A DNA stretch of 64,000 nt from Psychrobacillus sp042885655 (lineage in GTDB: Bacteria > Bacillota > Bacilli > Bacillales_A > Planococcaceae), in the NCBI RefSeq assembly GCF_042885655.1, contig NZ_JBHVRO010000007.1:1-64000 (forward strand). Reading direction: 5' to 3'. This document shows, in pieces, positions 62,613 to 64,000 of this stretch. The position numbers and the translations under genes were made by a program. The stretch's first letter is position 1. Every line of letters starts with the position of its first letter. Below the pieces are notes generated by a model. It searched no databases. It was not told the DNA's origin and saw only the letters and a list, made by a program, of their open reading frames with translations.

Positions 62613-63403
62613 CAGAGAAATTAACTAAACCGAAGAAGAAGCATTTTCAAAGATACGTTATCATAGTTTTGTTGATCCTTTTATATGTTTGGGCGTTTTC
62701 AGGTATGCCATTGAATGGTTTTAAAGAAACTGCTGGTCAAATTTCAAAATCTATTTTCAATGGAATTTTTCATCCAGATTGGGATTACGTATATCTTCCT
62801 GAAGGCGAGGATCTTCTACGAGGTTTATTAGACACGTTGATGATAGCTATTTTAGGAACATTTATTTCTTGTTTTTTATGTGTTCCATTTGCCTTTTGGG
62901 CAGCAAGTAATATGAGTAAGGGAAAAGCTACATCTAGCGTAGGTAAGTTTGTTCTTAGCTTCGTGCGTACTTTTCCAGAGATAGTAATGGCTATATTGTT
63001 TATAAAAGCAGTAGGACCTGGTTCTTTTGCAGGGGTATTAGCTTTAGGATTGCACTCAATTGGGATGCTAGGTAAACTATTCTCCGAAGAAATTGAAAAC
63101 CTTGACATGGGACCTTCTGAAGCCTTACTTACGACGGGAGCTAACCGCTTCCAGATTCTATGGTTTGCGGTTTTACCGCAAGTATTACCTGGTTTCTTAT
63201 CATACACACTTTACCGTTTTGAAATTAATGTTCGTTCTGCAGCTATTTTAGGTATTATTGGAGCGGGTGGTATAGGTACACCGTTAATCTTTGCACTCAG
63301 TTCCCGTGATTGGAGCCGAGTGGGTATTATTTTGTTAGGTATCATTGTAATGGTTACTCTAATAGATATTATTTCTGGATATTTCAGAAAGAAGATTATT
63401 TAA
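62609..63403 (+). CDS. phnE: phosphonate ABC permease PhnE, second copy
   Basis: 264 residues, about six membrane helices, with SEALLTTGANRFQILWFAVLP and LGIIGAGGIGTPLIFALSSRDW. A diverged paralogue of the first PhnE; the same length. Last gene of phnCEE; no C-P lyase genes follow within the window. Confidence 0.95.
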   Translation: MTEKLTKPKKKHFQRYVIIVLLILLYVWAFSGMPLNGFKETAGQISKSIFNGIFHPDWDYVYLPEGEDLLRGLLDTLMIAILGTFISCFLCVPFAFWAASNMSKGKATSSVGKFVLSFVRTFPEIVMAILFIKAVGPGSFAGVLALGLHSIGMLGKLFSEEIENLDMGPSEALLTTGANRFQILWFAVLPQVLPGFLSYTLYRFEINVRSAAILGIIGAGGIGTPLIFALSSRDWSRVGIILLGIIVMVTLIDIISGYFRKKII

Positions 63404-63440
63404 TAAGTAATCGAATCAATTTCATAATTCAAATCCACCC

Positions 63441-63565
63441 GTTGATTTCCGTTACAGACGGACACGTTCCGCGGGCGAGGCCGAGCCTCCTCGTCGCTTC
63501 GCTCCTGCTGGGTCTCGACTTTCTCGCTCTTCCCGCTGGAGTCGCCGCCATTAACTCCAATTAAC
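63441..63565. repeat. GC-rich interspersed repeat, copy D
   Basis: Left end GTTGATTTCCGTTACAGACG leading to GTTCCGCGGGCGAGG; right end CCCGCTGGAGTCGCCGCC then CTCCAATTAAC. The outer arms (GACGGACACGTTCCGCGGG against CCCGCTGGAGTCGCCGCC) are imperfect inverted repeats. Both ends align with copy A. The open frame across it is not coding. Confidence 0.78.
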
Positions 63566-63703
63566 AAAATCCAGTAAAAACAATATATAACAGTATTTAA
63601 TTTTTACTTGGTTTGAATGTTCGGTATTTTGATCAAAATAGCTATTTATGAAATTGAAACATTCGATATTGTATTTAAAAATGAATATTTGGGATATACG
63701 AAA

Positions 63704-63746
63704 GATCTCTCTTTTAGCACGTAGAGTGCTAAAGGGGGATTTTTTA
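63704..63746 (+). terminator. terminator-like hairpin near right end
   Basis: ATCTCTCTTTTAGCAC pairs with GTGCTAAAGGGGGAT around a GTAGA loop (63704-63740), followed by T6. It is 300 bases past phnE with a repeat between, so it may end an attenuated leader rather than the phn operon. Confidence 0.7.
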
Positions 63747-63749
63747 TTT

Positions 63750-63900
63750 TTTGGCTCTGTTAAACGAAAATTCGTTAAAGACGAAAACTTGCTCGCATTT
63801 CACCGACGAACTGCCAAGCTCCAGGCAATACGATGTGGGTCATCTAGGCGCCAGCTCGGGAAGAGTTATTTTTTGCGGGCAAAAAGTCTTCTCAAAATTC
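63750..63900 (+). other. GC-rich unassigned stretch, possible structured RNA
   Basis: Clearly richer in GC than its AT-rich flanks, without a convincing gene. It holds TTAAACGAAAATTCGTTAA (63760-63778, self-complementary), TTGGC (63751) able to pair with GCCAA (63813), and GAAGAGT...TCTTCTC (about 63859-63893) around GCGGGC. I recognise no Rfam family. Past it lie TATAAA (about 63938) and the window edge; 63404-63440 and 63566-63703 hold nothing else I can name. Confidence 0.35.
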
Positions 63901-64000
63901 AAACGAATAAGCATCCAATAGATTTATGTTACACTATAAAAGTATGTAATTTGAACTATCAAAAAAAGGAATTTAATTAGGGGTAAGGGCATATAAGTGT

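Noticed and set aside
63310..63564. Open frame of 84 codons at the phnE end
   Set aside because: It overlaps the phnE 3' end in another frame and then runs through repeat copy D; no family resemblance.
63648..63980. Open frame of 110 codons near the right edge
   Set aside because: It crosses a terminator hairpin and low-complexity AT sequence, has a basic product without any recognised domain, and no ribosome site.
1..64000. CRISPR arrays, tRNA genes, prophage or complete insertion sequences
   Set aside because: No regularly spaced repeats, cloverleaf genes, transposase, integrase or phage structural genes were seen.

Overview
This is the chromosomal replication-origin region of a low-GC, Gram-positive, endospore-forming Bacillales bacterium. 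Gene order matches the Bacillus subtilis oriC neighbourhood almost gene for gene, with leftward dnaA-dnaN-yaaA-recF-gyrB-gyrA-(HD-GYP)-rrn and rightward rpmH-rnpA-spoIIIJ-jag-mnmE-mnmG-rsmG-noc-soj-spo0J. Spore-former markers are SpoIIIJ/Jag, Soj/Spo0J and YyaC. AT-rich DNA, an HD-GYP gene between gyrA and the rRNA operon, no remB (yaaB) between recF and gyrB, and GC-rich interspersed repeats suggest Planococcaceae (a relative of Lysinibacillus, Psychrobacillus or Sporosarcina). The genus is inference.

Layout. 1-10.2 kb, minus strand: 5' end of a 16S gene with its promoter, an HD-GYP protein, gyrA, gyrB, recF, yaaA, dnaN, dnaA. 10.2-10.55 kb: oriC with seven DnaA boxes; more boxes lie between dnaA and dnaN. 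10.6-20 kb: ribosomal protein L34, RNase P protein, membrane insertase, tRNA modification, rRNA methylation and chromosome segregation genes, with parS sites in recF, before noc and inside spo0J. 20-31 kb: DUF554 protein, YyaC, an MscS channel, DUF951, YchF, a DUF3267 protein, rpsF-ssb-rpsR, yybS-gdpP-rplI-dnaC. 31-42.4 kb: purA, a LysM/G5/M23 cell-wall hydrolase, the walRKHI-yycJ-htrA cell-wall stress locus, a CxxH/CxxC mini-protein and rlmH inside a second DnaA-box cluster. 42.4-52.4 kb: a CcdC-like protein, malate:quinone oxidoreductase, an ECF transporter S component, a GNAT acetyltransferase, a GlnK/GlnL-type two-component system next to a glutamate symporter, and a cysteine desulfidase/serine dehydratase-like enzyme.

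52.6-63.4 kb looks like a phosphorus-scavenging island. A leftward five-gene operon encodes an ABC importer of the UgpB/A/E/C type, ending in a translationally coupled metallo-beta-lactamase-fold hydrolase with RNase J-like C-terminal motifs. A cytoplasmic metallophosphatase/5'-nucleotidase and a rightward phnD-phnC-phnE-phnE phosphonate-type importer follow. The ugp-like operon is preceded by four PhoP-box hexamers at exact 11-bp spacing, and phnD by a weaker set. This is the most promising candidate for a little-described system: Pho-controlled uptake and intracellular cleavage of a phosphodiester.

Other points: a response regulator whose receiver domain is complete only if translation starts at CTG; an interspersed GC-rich repeat family with terminal inverted repeats; and a GC-rich, possibly structured stretch at the right end. 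No CRISPR array, complete insertion sequence, prophage or tRNA gene was seen.
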